A stretch of DNA of 64,000 bases from Poriferisodalis sp965203655. GTDB lineage: Bacteria > Actinomycetota > Acidimicrobiia > Acidimicrobiales > Poriferisodalaceae. Location of the stretch: the NCBI RefSeq assembly GCF_965203655.1, contig NZ_CBDBDD010000009.1, forward strand, positions 434,001 through 498,000, given 5' to 3'. Positions within the stretch are counted from its first letter, which is position 1. The number at the start of each line of letters is the position of its first letter. A program made the position numbers and the translations under genes. Positions 8,555-16,340 of this stretch are shown here, in pieces. The notes beneath the pieces were generated by a model. It made no database searches. It was not told where the DNA came from and was given only the letters and a program-made list of their open reading frames with translations.

Positions 8555-9094
8555 TTAGTTGGAACCAGCGCCGGTCAGGATCGAAATGATCTGCGGCGTG
8601 ATGTCAGCGGCAACCTTGGCCATGTTGTCCTCGCCGCTGCCCGCTACCGGGTGCGGCAGGCGGACGCGAGGGACGGACGGCATGCCGGTGGCGTTGGCCA
8701 CGAAGTCGCCTTGGGGCCAGAACGCATCGGTGACGAGTGCGATGGACGGGATGCCCGCTCGGGCGGTGGTGATGCTGTCACGCACGGTGCCAGATGTGCA
8801 GCTGCCTCAATGGCCGTACGCGGCGATCACCGCACCGCACTCGGAGCTGATGTCGCTGAGCATCCCTTTGCCGACGACCGACGAAGCGTCGCCCTTGTCG
8901 TAACGGTTGAACGACGCCGACGGCAGCCGTTCGGCCAGCGCCTTCTCGACGTGGTCGAGAAATCTGACGCTGTCGGGGAAGCCATTGGCGACCAGGCCGA
9001 TCGTGATCGGCTGATCGAGTGGTGTGCTGAGCGTGTAGGGCTCAGGCGCAGTCTTGGCCTCGCCTCGCGGATCGTGGAAGGTGAGGGTGCTCAT
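8555..9094 (-). CDS. UGSC family selenoprotein (in-frame UGA = selenocysteine at codon 96)
   Basis: The gene reads as 179 residues in one frame if the TGA at 8807-8809 is decoded as selenocysteine. Translation before it ends in AAYGH, and after it resumes with GSCTSG, giving H-U-G-S-C, the motif that names the UGSC (seleno)protein family. The downstream half (RDSITTARAGIPS, DAFWPQGDF) carries on without any shift and ends at 8555. ATG 9094 begins the conserved region; no shorter alternative fits. A 29-base hairpin begins 5 bases after the UGA and fits a bacterial SECIS. Members are thought to be redox-active through the U/C-x-x-C pair. It is encoded between nitrile hydratase alpha and the conserved partner, spaced as in an operon. 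A naive gene caller would split it into two ORFs or call it a pseudogene. Confidence 0.9.
8774..8802 (-). promoter_or_regulatory. SECIS-like hairpin downstream of the selenocysteine UGA
   Basis: Starting 5 bases after the UGA, GCUGCAC pairs with GUG-A-CAGC (7 base pairs with one bulged A). Inside it, GCA pairs with UGC around a CCG loop, with AUCUG unpaired on the 5' side. The apical loop lies 20-22 bases after the UGA, within the spacing usual for bacterial SECIS elements read by SelB. The fold was made by eye and has no energy calculation behind it. Confidence 0.6.
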
Positions 9095-9146
9095 AGGTCC
9101 AGTCTGACACCCGCGCCGCAGGCGCGCGTGCTGCGCGCTCGCACGC

Positions 9147-9791
9147 TTACTCGCTGCCGGGATCGGCGGCCCGGGCCACACCGATCATCGAGTCTCTGGT
9201 CACTAGGTCGGCCAAGCGTTCGACGGGCCACCCTTCGGTGCCCGCAGGCCGCTCGGGCAGCACCAGGAACCGGGTCTCGGAGCTGGAGTCCCAGACGCGT
9301 ACCTCGGTGCCCGGGTCGAGTTCCAGGCCCATCTCGGCCAGCACCGCCCGAGGCTCGCGCACCACGCGAGCCCGGTATTCGGGGCTCTTGTACCAGTTCG
9401 GCGGCAGCCCAAGCAGCGCCCACGGGTAACACGAGCACAGCGTGCAGACGACCACGTTGTGGACGCCGGGCTCATTGGCCTTCACCTCGATGTGCTCGAT
9501 CTCAGCGCCGCGGATGTCCATGCCGGCCAAGACGGCATCGGCGTCGGTCAGCAGCTGCTGTCGCAAGCCAGGATCAAGCCACGCCTGGGCCACCAATCTG
9601 GCGCCGATCATCGGGCTGATGTCGTGCTCGAACCGCTCGATGATGGCGTCGATCCGTCCCCGGTCGGCGATGCCGCGTTCCACCAGCACGTCTTCCAGCG
9701 CCTCGACGCGGATTTCCGGCGATGATGCAAGGTGACGGTTGCGGTGGTCGTGATCGCCGTGGCTGCTGCCGCCGGCATGGTCGTCGTGCAT
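9147..9791 (-). CDS. nthA: Nitrile hydratase subunit alpha (cobalt type)
   Basis: This 214-residue subunit carries the metal-binding claw CTLCSC at residues 116-121, flanked by VV and YPW. Threonine at the second position is the signature of cobalt rather than iron nitrile hydratases, which have serine there. The enzyme hydrates nitriles to amides. A histidine/aspartate-rich N-terminus (HDDHAGGSSHGDHDH) could bind metal. It is followed 52 bases later by the UGSC selenoprotein gene, with the beta-subunit gene upstream. No activator (P14K-like) protein or amidase gene is visible in the window. Thiocyanate hydrolase gamma subunit is the main alternative, because it shares this motif. Confidence 0.92.
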   Translation of the reverse strand: MHDDHAGGSSHGDHDHRNRHLASSPEIRVEALEDVLVERGIADRGRIDAIIERFEHDISPMIGARLVAQAWLDPGLRQQLLTDADAVLAGMDIRGAEIEHIEVKANEPGVHNVVVCTLCSCYPWALLGLPPNWYKSPEYRARVVREPRAVLAEMGLELDPGTEVRVWDSSSETRFLVLPERPAGTEGWPVERLADLVTRDSMIGVARAADPGSE

Positions 9792-9824
9792 CGGTTCCTC
9801 CCTGGTCAGCCTGCTGCCATCGCG

Positions 9825-10577
9825 TCAGCCGCCCTCGGCTGCCGTCAGGTAGCACTCGTAGAGGTCGACGTGAATGGTGGTGTTCGGCTCTGCCTCGTCG
9901 CCCCACAGCGTCTGGGCGTCGTAGCCCACGCAGTAGACGTGCTGGGGCCGCTCGCCCATGTCGTGGGCCGTGCTGTCTGGCAGCACTTCGGCCGGATGCA
10001 GCTTGGCGACCGTGCCGGGCTTGCCCACCGCGTAGCTCGGAAGGCGGGTGTGGCCCGGTTGGGTTGGGCCCGGCGCCACCACCCGATCGCCCACCTCGAA
10101 GCGGGGGCGTTGGGGGAGTTGGCGACGCACGGTGCGACGCTCGGGGGCCGGTGTGGGCCGGTCGGGCGGCAGCAGCGCCGCATCGAGCGCGGCCGCCGGC
10201 GCAGCCCGCTGGACTGGTGACGCACCGGCGGCCTCCGCAGCGGGCACCTCGATGCGCTCGGCGACCTCGCTGTTCATCTCGTCTGCGCTGATGACCCCGT
10301 ACTCGCCGAGCAGCACCTCGAAGCCGGCGAGCCAGCGGCCGTAGTAGCCGTTGTCGAAGTAGTCGGATGCGTCCAAGCGCTCGAGGACGTATCGGAACTC
10401 GCCCGGCCGGCGGGCCGTCGAAGCCGTCACCGCGCCGAGCAGACCGAAGACACGCCGTTCCCAGTCGGCATGAAACGGCGGCTCGTCCGGGTCGTGAGGC
10501 ACCGGTCCGAATCCCGAAGCGCCCCCGAGATCATGGACGCTGCGCTCGTGAGAGTCGGACTGCATCGGGTCCAGCAT
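9825..10577 (-). CDS. nthB: Nitrile hydratase subunit beta
   Basis: This 250-residue protein is the beta subunit that pairs with NthA. It has the family N-terminus VHDLGGASGFGPV and, in the C-terminal SH3-like domain, FEVGDRVV, HTRLPSYAVGKPG and HVYCVGYDAQTLWG. A proline/alanine-rich linker at about 112-147 joins the halves. It is the first gene of the operon; the alpha gene begins 33 bases downstream, and beta-first order is common in cobalt-type clusters. Two close starts exist, at 10577 and 10565; AGGTG just before the first makes it slightly better. Together the subunits predict cytoplasmic hydration of a nitrile. Confidence 0.9.
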   Translation of the reverse strand: MLDPMQSDSHERSVHDLGGASGFGPVPHDPDEPPFHADWERRVFGLLGAVTASTARRPGEFRYVLERLDASDYFDNGYYGRWLAGFEVLLGEYGVISADEMNSEVAERIEVPAAEAAGASPVQRAAPAAALDAALLPPDRPTPAPERRTVRRQLPQRPRFEVGDRVVAPGPTQPGHTRLPSYAVGKPGTVAKLHPAEVLPDSTAHDMGERPQHVYCVGYDAQTLWGDEAEPNTTIHVDLYECYLTAAEGG

Positions 10578-10650
10578 TGCACCTGTAGCGAAGATCGCCG
10601 CATCGTCTCTCAGTCGCTGGAATCACCTGAGTCTGCGTCAGTTGGGTTGT

Positions 10651-10656
10651 TAGGTT
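10651..10656 (+). promoter_or_regulatory. Probable -10 box (TAGGTT) for leaderless nucleotidase gene
   Basis: TAGGTT lies 6 bases before the GTG start at 10663, and no ribosome site is present. Confidence 0.4.
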
Positions 10657-10662
10657 GCTGCG

Positions 10663-11313
10663 GTGCCTGCGTTTGTGCTTGCGGTGGACCTCGACGGTGT
10701 GTGCGGGATGCACACCGAGGCCTTCCGTCGCGTGGTGGCGGCCGAGCGCGGGGTTCCGGAGGACTCGCTGCCCCTGGTGCGTGGCTGGAACTTCAGCGAG
10801 TGGGGCCTCGCCGACGGCGAGTTCGAGGAGCTGCATCGCATCGCCGTGATCGACTACCGCATGTTCCGTGAGATGGAGCAGATGGAGGGGTGCTCTGAGG
10901 CGCTGTGGCGGCTTTCTGACGCAGGCGTGTGGATACGGATCGTCACCCACCGCCTGTATGTGAGCTGGGGTCACCGCGTGACGGTGAGCGACACAGTTGA
11001 GTGGCTCGACCGCGAGCGCATTCCCTACCGCGACATCTGCTTCGTGGCCGACAAGGCGATGGTGAATGCCGACGCCTACCTCGAAGACGCTCCGCACAAC
11101 GTGATCGACATCCGTGCCGCAGGCGGGTATGCGATCACGTTCGACCAGCCCTACAACTCCCAGGTGGAAGGACCACGGGCCCACGACTGGGCCGAAGCCG
11201 AAGAGATGGTGGTGGAGCTGCTGGCGGAGCACAGCGGCTACGTCTCGCGCCCGCTGCCCGGCATGGATGCCGGCTCGGACCGGCTGGAGCTGCGCACCCG
11301 GGATACCGCGTAG
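10663..11313 (+). CDS. HAD-family 5'(3')-deoxyribonucleotidase-like phosphatase
   Basis: This 216-residue haloacid dehalogenase-fold phosphatase has its nucleophile motif DLDGV at residues 9-13 (Asp9 nucleophile, Asp11 acid/base). ITHR/VTHR-like motif II and a late acidic block (EDAPHNVIDI) follow. The pattern fits the 5'-nucleotidase NT5C type that dephosphorylates (deoxy)nucleoside monophosphates, but the substrate is not proven. The GTG start follows a -10 box by 6 bases. A NUDIX hydrolase begins 9 bases downstream in the same direction, suggesting a small nucleotide clean-up operon. Confidence 0.72.
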   Translation: MPAFVLAVDLDGVCGMHTEAFRRVVAAERGVPEDSLPLVRGWNFSEWGLADGEFEELHRIAVIDYRMFREMEQMEGCSEALWRLSDAGVWIRIVTHRLYVSWGHRVTVSDTVEWLDRERIPYRDICFVADKAMVNADAYLEDAPHNVIDIRAAGGYAITFDQPYNSQVEGPRAHDWAEAEEMVVELLAEHSGYVSRPLPGMDAGSDRLELRTRDTA

Positions 11314-11322
11314 GCCGGCCGC

Positions 11323-12141
11323 GTGAACGATTCGCCCACAACACCGCCGGCACCGATCGACGCGGCGACGGTTGTCGTGCTACGCGATGCCGAGCCCGCT
11401 GCTGCGCCTGGCCACGGCTTCGATCCGGCGGCAAGCGATGCGGGCGTCCACATCGAGGTGCTCATGCTGCAGCGCAACTCGCGGGGCTTCTTCGGCGGCA
11501 TGTGGGTGTTCCCCGGCGGCCGGGTGGATCCGCCCGACCGGGAGGTTCCCGGCGACGTGGTGGCCGAGTGCGATCCCCGCACCGCCGCCGGTCCCCAGGG
11601 CCCCTTCACTGCTGACAGACGCGGGTATCGCACGGCCGCGGTGCGCGAGGCCTCCGAGGAAGCCGGCATCGACCTGTCATCGGCCGAGCTCGTGCACTTC
11701 GCCCACTGGGTGCCGCCGCCGATCCGGCCCAAGCGTTTCTCGACGCACTTTTTCGTGTGCGAGGCGCCGGAGGGTCTGGGCGCCATACGCGTCGACGGCA
11801 GCGAGATACTGGACTACGCTTGGGTCTCGCCCGCTGCGGCGCTGGCCCGTCGGGCCGCCGGCGAGATCGAGTTCGTCACGCCCACGTTCGTGACGCTCAC
11901 CTGGCTGTCGGGTTTCACCCGCGCCGCCGACGTGCTGGCGTCGGTGGACGGGCACACCTGCTATCACACCGAGATCATCAAGTCGCCGGAATCCGACCCC
12001 GGCCACGTCGCGGTCTACGTCGGTGATGCGGCCTTCCCCGATGGCGACCTCGACGCCCCCGGCCCACGCCGACGCTGCGTCATGGTCCGCTCCGGCTGGC
12101 GCTGGGAGGAACACGACGGCACCGCCGCCGCGGTGGCTTAG
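11323..12141 (+). CDS. NUDIX hydrolase
   Basis: This 272-residue protein carries a split but complete Nudix box: GGMWVFPGGRVD, then an insertion of roughly 30 residues, then REASEEAGI near residues 108-116, whose glutamates bind the catalytic metal. The insertion inside the box resembles the longer NUDT19-type or CoA-diphosphatase-like members. It would hydrolyse a nucleoside diphosphate linked to another group, perhaps acyl-CoA, given the acyl-CoA genes around it; that substrate is a guess. The start is GTG at 11323. The stop overlaps the convergent phosphatase gene by 4 bases. Confidence 0.82.
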   Translation: MNDSPTTPPAPIDAATVVVLRDAEPAAAPGHGFDPAASDAGVHIEVLMLQRNSRGFFGGMWVFPGGRVDPPDREVPGDVVAECDPRTAAGPQGPFTADRRGYRTAAVREASEEAGIDLSSAELVHFAHWVPPPIRPKRFSTHFFVCEAPEGLGAIRVDGSEILDYAWVSPAAALARRAAGEIEFVTPTFVTLTWLSGFTRAADVLASVDGHTCYHTEIIKSPESDPGHVAVYVGDAAFPDGDLDAPGPRRRCVMVRSGWRWEEHDGTAAAVA

Positions 12142-12656
12142 GCCGAGCGCAGCCCGCGCACCCGCGGAACGAGACGCTCGATCTGATGCTCCTGGGGCGG
12201 ACCGTCGGGGCCGCCGCCGGGTCGGGCGGCGCGGAAGTCGATCGCTGCCTGGGCGGGCTCAGCGCCGAATGCCACCATCGCGAGAATGCCGATCACCGAC
12301 GTGCGCGCCATGCCCGCCCCGCAGTGCACGAGCACACCGTCGCCGCTGTCGAGAGAGCCGACGACTTCGCGCACCAGGTCGAGCACCGCATCGTCGGCCG
12401 TGACACCGCCGTCGGGCGTGGGCAGCCACAGGGCACGCGGGCTGTCGGTGTCGCCGCCATGGGTATCGAGCCATTCGCTGTACGCGGGGTAGCGCAGCTC
12501 GATCTCGCGATCGGTCAGCATGCATGCCAGCGTCGATGCCCCCACCCGGTCGAGCGCAGCCTGGGGATCGGGTCCGACGGCGGAGAAGTTCGTGACGAAC
12601 AGTCGGCCTCGTGCCGGCGGCGACGGCAGCGGGACTTCGTCGATGCGGTGCTGCAC
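12138..12656 (-). CDS. Dual-specificity/tyrosine phosphatase-like protein
   Basis: This 172-residue protein contains the CX5R phosphatase loop HCGAGMARTS, with nucleophile Cys112 and Arg118, and a plausible general acid Asp82 in LPTPDG. This matches the DSP/cyclin-dependent-kinase-inhibitor-like phosphatase fold acting on phosphotyrosine or small phosphorylated metabolites. It starts 8 bases after the end of the ChaN-like gene and is probably co-transcribed with it. The true substrate is unknown. Confidence 0.78.
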   Translation of the reverse strand: MQHRIDEVPLPSPPARGRLFVTNFSAVGPDPQAALDRVGASTLACMLTDREIELRYPAYSEWLDTHGGDTDSPRALWLPTPDGGVTADDAVLDLVREVVGSLDSGDGVLVHCGAGMARTSVIGILAMVAFGAEPAQAAIDFRAARPGGGPDGPPQEHQIERLVPRVRGLRSA

Positions 12657-12664
12657 GGCGCGAG

Positions 12665-13816
12665 CTACGAGTCGCCTCTGCGGAACCTCGCGAAGCGACC
12701 CTTCGGTTCCTCGGGTGGCTCAGGCAACGGCGGCCATGCCTCGGCGAGCTCCTCCTGACCGGAGCGGCGCACGGCTTCGAGTTCGTCGCGGCTGTAGGGC
12801 TCTGGCCGGGGGTCGAGCGCCCGGTAGCGGGCCTCCGCGCTGGCGAAGTTGTCGTCGGTGATCAAGCCGTCGATCAGCGTGGCCGGCTCCCAGGCCTCGC
12901 GCGGGCCCAAGTAGATGTAGCCGTCGGCCACATCGCGCAGCCGCAGCGAGCTCTCCGCGCCGTCAGTCGAGCCCGTCACCTCGGTCATGGCGACGCTGCC
13001 GAGCGTGGACGCGGCCAAGTCCAGGCCGAAGCGGACCTCGGTGCTGCCCCTGCCCTCGGGCGATCGCGACACGAGTTCCTCGACTCGCTCGGTTGCCGCC
13101 GTGTCGGCGATGGTCCCGTGAAACACGACCCGTCGGCAGCCGTCGCCCATCCAGCGCCACAGGAGGTTCCCCACCGATGTCGTCGGCTTGCCGCCGGCCC
13201 ATTCGATGAGCCTGGTCGTGGTGGCAGTGACGTTCATGTACACCAGCGCCCGCTCGCCCGATCGCAGTACCTCTGCAGTGAGCACGCTTGCGGCGTGGAA
13301 TGCCGACATGTCGCGGAAGTGCCCGCCGAGCCACCAGTTCCGCAGGCCCTCCTCGGCGGCCGAACGGCCGTCGAGCAAAGCGGGGTCCTCCACGTAGGTG
13401 GGCAACCCCAGCGCGACCATTCGGATAGGCCTGCGGTCGGCGTCACGGCGCTGCTCGGCTCGGTTGTGCTCCCAGACGGCACGCAGGACATCGGCATATT
13501 CCTGGTAGCCGAAGCCGGCGCCGAGCAGATCGACGAACAGGTCGGCGCAGGCCCGCTCGTCCCACTCGGGTGCGTTAACCAGCGCGTCGAGCTCAGCTTG
13601 GCGGCGAGAGTTGGTGTACTCCCAGGCCAAGTTGGCGATGCCCTGGTCGGCCAGCTCGCTCAGTGCGTTGGCCAGGAACTCGAGGTGCTGGCGCACCCCG
13701 ATCTGGTCGCCGAGCATCACGATCTGGTGGCGTCCGCAGATGTCGCCGAGGTACTCGGCAGGAGATTGGAGCGCGGACGTGGGCCGCTCGTCGTCGGTGG
13801 GGGCTTCGGGCGGCAC
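12665..13816 (-). CDS. ChaN/EreA-like protein, paralogue 2
   Basis: This 383-residue protein is remotely like the ChaN/erythromycin-esterase superfamily: an early strand with RHQIVMLGD, then LAWEYTNSRRQAELDALV, then GYQEYADVLRAVWEHNR. The GExH motif typical of ChaN is replaced by GDQIG, so haem or esterase activity is doubtful. It is a diverged tandem duplicate of the gene immediately upstream: both share (Y)xxDxxGRHQxVxxG, xxEYxxxxxQAxLDAxV, YxEYxDVLxAVWExNR and a GYIYL/GWIYL segment near the C-terminus. The start is GTG 13816, with no clear ribosome site. No function can be assigned. Confidence 0.6.
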   Translation of the reverse strand: MPPEAPTDDERPTSALQSPAEYLGDICGRHQIVMLGDQIGVRQHLEFLANALSELADQGIANLAWEYTNSRRQAELDALVNAPEWDERACADLFVDLLGAGFGYQEYADVLRAVWEHNRAEQRRDADRRPIRMVALGLPTYVEDPALLDGRSAAEEGLRNWWLGGHFRDMSAFHAASVLTAEVLRSGERALVYMNVTATTTRLIEWAGGKPTTSVGNLLWRWMGDGCRRVVFHGTIADTAATERVEELVSRSPEGRGSTEVRFGLDLAASTLGSVAMTEVTGSTDGAESSLRLRDVADGYIYLGPREAWEPATLIDGLITDDNFASAEARYRALDPRPEPYSRDELEAVRRSGQEELAEAWPPLPEPPEEPKGRFARFRRGDS

Positions 13817-13873
13817 CGCCCATGAGTCTGCCCGGTTTGGGGCCCGAAGCTGACAGTGGGCCAGCCGGAACCG

Positions 13874-15055
13874 CTAGAGCACCTGTGTCCAAGCCAGCTC
13901 TGCTGCGGCGGCTGTTGCGGTGACCGCGACCTCGAAATCGCCTGCGGTGGATCGGACATCGCGCAGACCTGGGTCGAGCGCGTACCGCCGCGCGTGCTCC
14001 ACGTGCATCGCCGGCACCGGCTCGGGAAGCGGGGTGGGCGCCCGCCGTTCGTAGTCGCGTTCGAGGTAGATCCAACCGCTGGCCAGCCCGCCGAGCGGTT
14101 CGCGGTCGAGGCTGGTGGTGCACCCCAGCCGGGCGGGCGGACCCCGGTCGACGTCGAACGCGAGCGGCACTTCGAGGTCGTCGTTCAGCGCGAACACGGT
14201 GTCGAGCACGCCGTCGGCAGCCAGCGCGTAATCGCACAGCTCACCGTCGGCGGGCAGCGCCTCGTGGATCAGCACCGTGACCGCGCGGTCCGCGATGGCC
14301 TCGTACACACGGTTGGCCGCGCCCACCACCCGTCCGTCGACGACCTCGGCGTCGATGGCATCCCACACCTGGTGCGGCCGCCGCCGCACCCGCGTGAGGG
14401 CATGGGCGGTGCGTGTCAGCACGAGCGCGCGATGACCGGGCTCGACCACCTCGCTCAGCAGCACCTCGCACATGTGCTGCGACACCGGGCCGCGGTCTCG
14501 CAGGTGCGGCCACGCGTACGCGCTGCGCAGGTCGGCCGTGTCGGTGACCGCGTCGAGGTCCAAGTCGTAGTCCAGCCCCAGCACGCGCATGGGCGCAGTG
14601 CCGGCGTCGGCGAAGCGACGGTTCACCTCCCACACTGCACTCAGCACGTCGAGGTACTCGCGGTAGACGAAGTTGTGGCGAATGCCCCAGCGCAGGAGCG
14701 CCTCACGTGCGAGCACCTCGTCGAAATTGGTGCCGGAGACGACCGCGTCGAGCCGTGCCTGATCGTCGACGCAGGCGTATTCCATCGCCACGATGCCGAC
14801 GCCGGCGCGGTACGCCGCGGCAACCAGGTCTTGCAGAAACAGCCCGGCGCGGCGGGTCGGCGTGTGGTGGCCCACGAAGACCACCTGATGGCGCCCGAAC
14901 AGATCGCTCACGTAGGTGAGGGGGTCGCTGCCGTGGTTTCTCAACCAGTCGGCCAGCTCGTCGAGCAGGACCGGCTGGATGGGCGGCAGCTCGCGGCGGT
15001 GCCGGTACAACGCGATCCGTTCGAGCAGCGCAGGATCGCCTCGACGGTTCTCCAC
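13874..15055 (-). CDS. ChaN/EreA-like protein, paralogue 1
   Basis: This 393-residue protein is the first of two tandem paralogues. It aligns with its neighbour over nearly its whole length (FGRHQVVFVG, IVAMEYACVDDQARLDAVV, VYREYLDVLSAVWEVNRR, ASGWIYLERD). The catalytic-type GExH motif of ChaN relatives reads GHHTP here, so the active site, if any, differs from both ChaN and its own paralogue. There is no signal peptide, so it should be cytoplasmic. The GTG start has GGAG just upstream. The divergent mshC gene begins 27 bases away, so their promoters must overlap. Confidence 0.6.
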   Translation of the reverse strand: MENRRGDPALLERIALYRHRRELPPIQPVLLDELADWLRNHGSDPLTYVSDLFGRHQVVFVGHHTPTRRAGLFLQDLVAAAYRAGVGIVAMEYACVDDQARLDAVVSGTNFDEVLAREALLRWGIRHNFVYREYLDVLSAVWEVNRRFADAGTAPMRVLGLDYDLDLDAVTDTADLRSAYAWPHLRDRGPVSQHMCEVLLSEVVEPGHRALVLTRTAHALTRVRRRPHQVWDAIDAEVVDGRVVGAANRVYEAIADRAVTVLIHEALPADGELCDYALAADGVLDTVFALNDDLEVPLAFDVDRGPPARLGCTTSLDREPLGGLASGWIYLERDYERRAPTPLPEPVPAMHVEHARRYALDPGLRDVRSTAGDFEVAVTATAAAAELAWTQVL

Positions 15056-15067
15056 CTGCTCCGACAG

Positions 15068-15073
15068 TACCGT
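15068..15073 (+). promoter_or_regulatory. Probable -10 box (TACCGT) for leaderless mshC
   Basis: TACCGT lies 8 bases before the GTG at 15082. The space shared with the divergent ChaN-like gene is only 26 bases. Confidence 0.4.
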
Positions 15074-15081
15074 GTCGGGCC

Positions 15082-16290
15082 GTGGGAATGCGCTTGTACG
15101 ACACTGCGCAGAAATCGATCGTCGAGCTCGAGCTCGACGATCACGTCGGCATGTACGTGTGCGGGATCACGCCCTACGACGCCACCCACTTGGGCCACGC
15201 TGCCACCTACCTGACCTATGACCTGCTGATCCGCCGCCTGGAAGACTTGGGCCACACGGTCACGATGGTGCGCAACTACACCGACGTGGACGACAGCATC
15301 CTGCCCAAGGCGGCCGAGCTCGGCGAGCACTACCTGTCGCTGGCCGAGCGGGAGATCAAACGCTTCGAAGCCGACATGACGGCGCTAGGGGCACGGCCGG
15401 CGGCGCACGAGCCGCGGGCCACCCGATCCATCGACGACATGATCGCCATGATCTCCAAGCTGGTCGATGCCGGGCATGGGTATGTCTCTGGCGATCGTGT
15501 CTTCTTCGACGTGAGCACGTTTCCCGAGTTCGGGAAGCTGTCGGGCTACAGCGCCGAGGAGATGACGGCGCTCGCGGCAGAGCGCGGCGGCACGCCCGAT
15601 GATCCACGCCAGCGCAACCCGCTCGACTTCGTGCTGTGGCAGGCCAGCGCAGACGGCGAGCCCTCGTGGCCGTCGCCGTTCGGGCCGGGGCGACCGGGCT
15701 GGCACATCGAGTGCTCCGCCATGGGTTATGCGGCGCTGGGCGAGACCTTCGACATTCACGGGGGAGGCGGCGACCTGATCTTTCCGCACCACGAGTGCGA
15801 GATCGCCCAGAGCGAGGCCGTGCATGGTGTCCCGCTTGCCCGCTACTGGATTCATGCGGGGCTGGTCTCCTACCAGGGGCACAAGATGTCGAAGTCGCTC
15901 GGCAACCTCGTGTTCGTCTCCGAGCTGCGGTCCCTCATCGACCCGCGGGCCATACGGCTGGCACTGATGGCGCACCACTACCGCGGCGAATGGGAATGGT
16001 TCGACTCTGAAGGACTCGCCGGCCAGCGCGACCTGGACACGCTGGTGAGCGCCGCGAACGGGGCTCCGCGAGGCGACGATGCTGCCCGAGGGTCATCGGG
16101 GCTCGTTGCGGAGGTGCAGGCTGTGCTCGATGACGATCTCAACGCACCGGCGGCACACGCCGCGCTGCTCGACGCCGCGGCGACGATCGAGCGTGGCGCT
16201 GCAGGCACCGCGCTGCGCTCGGAGCTGGCCGCTGCGGCGGCGCTGTGCGGGATCGACCTGCACAGCCCTCCCGTTGCAGGCGCTCCGTGA
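15082..16290 (+). CDS. mshC: Cysteine:GlcN-inositol ligase of mycothiol synthesis
   Basis: This 402-residue class I synthetase-like enzyme joins cysteine to 1D-myo-inosityl-2-amino-2-deoxyglucopyranoside in an ATP-dependent reaction, the penultimate step of mycothiol synthesis. It has MYVCGITPYDATHLGHA (zinc-ligand Cys27; HLGH at 36-39 as the HIGH motif) and KMSKS at 268-272. I separate it from cysteinyl-tRNA synthetase by its shorter length, the absence of the C-terminal tRNA-binding domain, and the MshC-type blocks WPSPFGPGRPGWH and DLIFPHHE. Mycothiol is restricted to actinobacteria, so this gene supports the phylum call. No other msh gene is certain here, although a PIG-L deacetylase lies at 52.5 kb. 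Confidence 0.88.
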   Translation: MGMRLYDTAQKSIVELELDDHVGMYVCGITPYDATHLGHAATYLTYDLLIRRLEDLGHTVTMVRNYTDVDDSILPKAAELGEHYLSLAEREIKRFEADMTALGARPAAHEPRATRSIDDMIAMISKLVDAGHGYVSGDRVFFDVSTFPEFGKLSGYSAEEMTALAAERGGTPDDPRQRNPLDFVLWQASADGEPSWPSPFGPGRPGWHIECSAMGYAALGETFDIHGGGGDLIFPHHECEIAQSEAVHGVPLARYWIHAGLVSYQGHKMSKSLGNLVFVSELRSLIDPRAIRLALMAHHYRGEWEWFDSEGLAGQRDLDTLVSAANGAPRGDDAARGSSGLVAEVQAVLDDDLNAPAAHAALLDAAATIERGAAGTALRSELAAAAALCGIDLHSPPVAGAP

Positions 16291-16340
16291 GGCCGGGCTC
16301 GGGGCTGCTGGGATGAGGTCGGCGGGGTGAGGTCGGCGAG

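Noticed and set aside
8807..8809. TGA as a nonsense mutation making the UGSC gene a pseudogene
   Set aside because: The TGA sits exactly at the U of the UGSC motif, the downstream frame is intact to the family's end, and a SECIS-like hairpin follows.
15082..16290. Cysteinyl-tRNA synthetase (cysS)
   Set aside because: It shares HIGH and KMSKS motifs, but it is shorter, lacks the C-terminal tRNA-binding domain and carries the MshC-type blocks.
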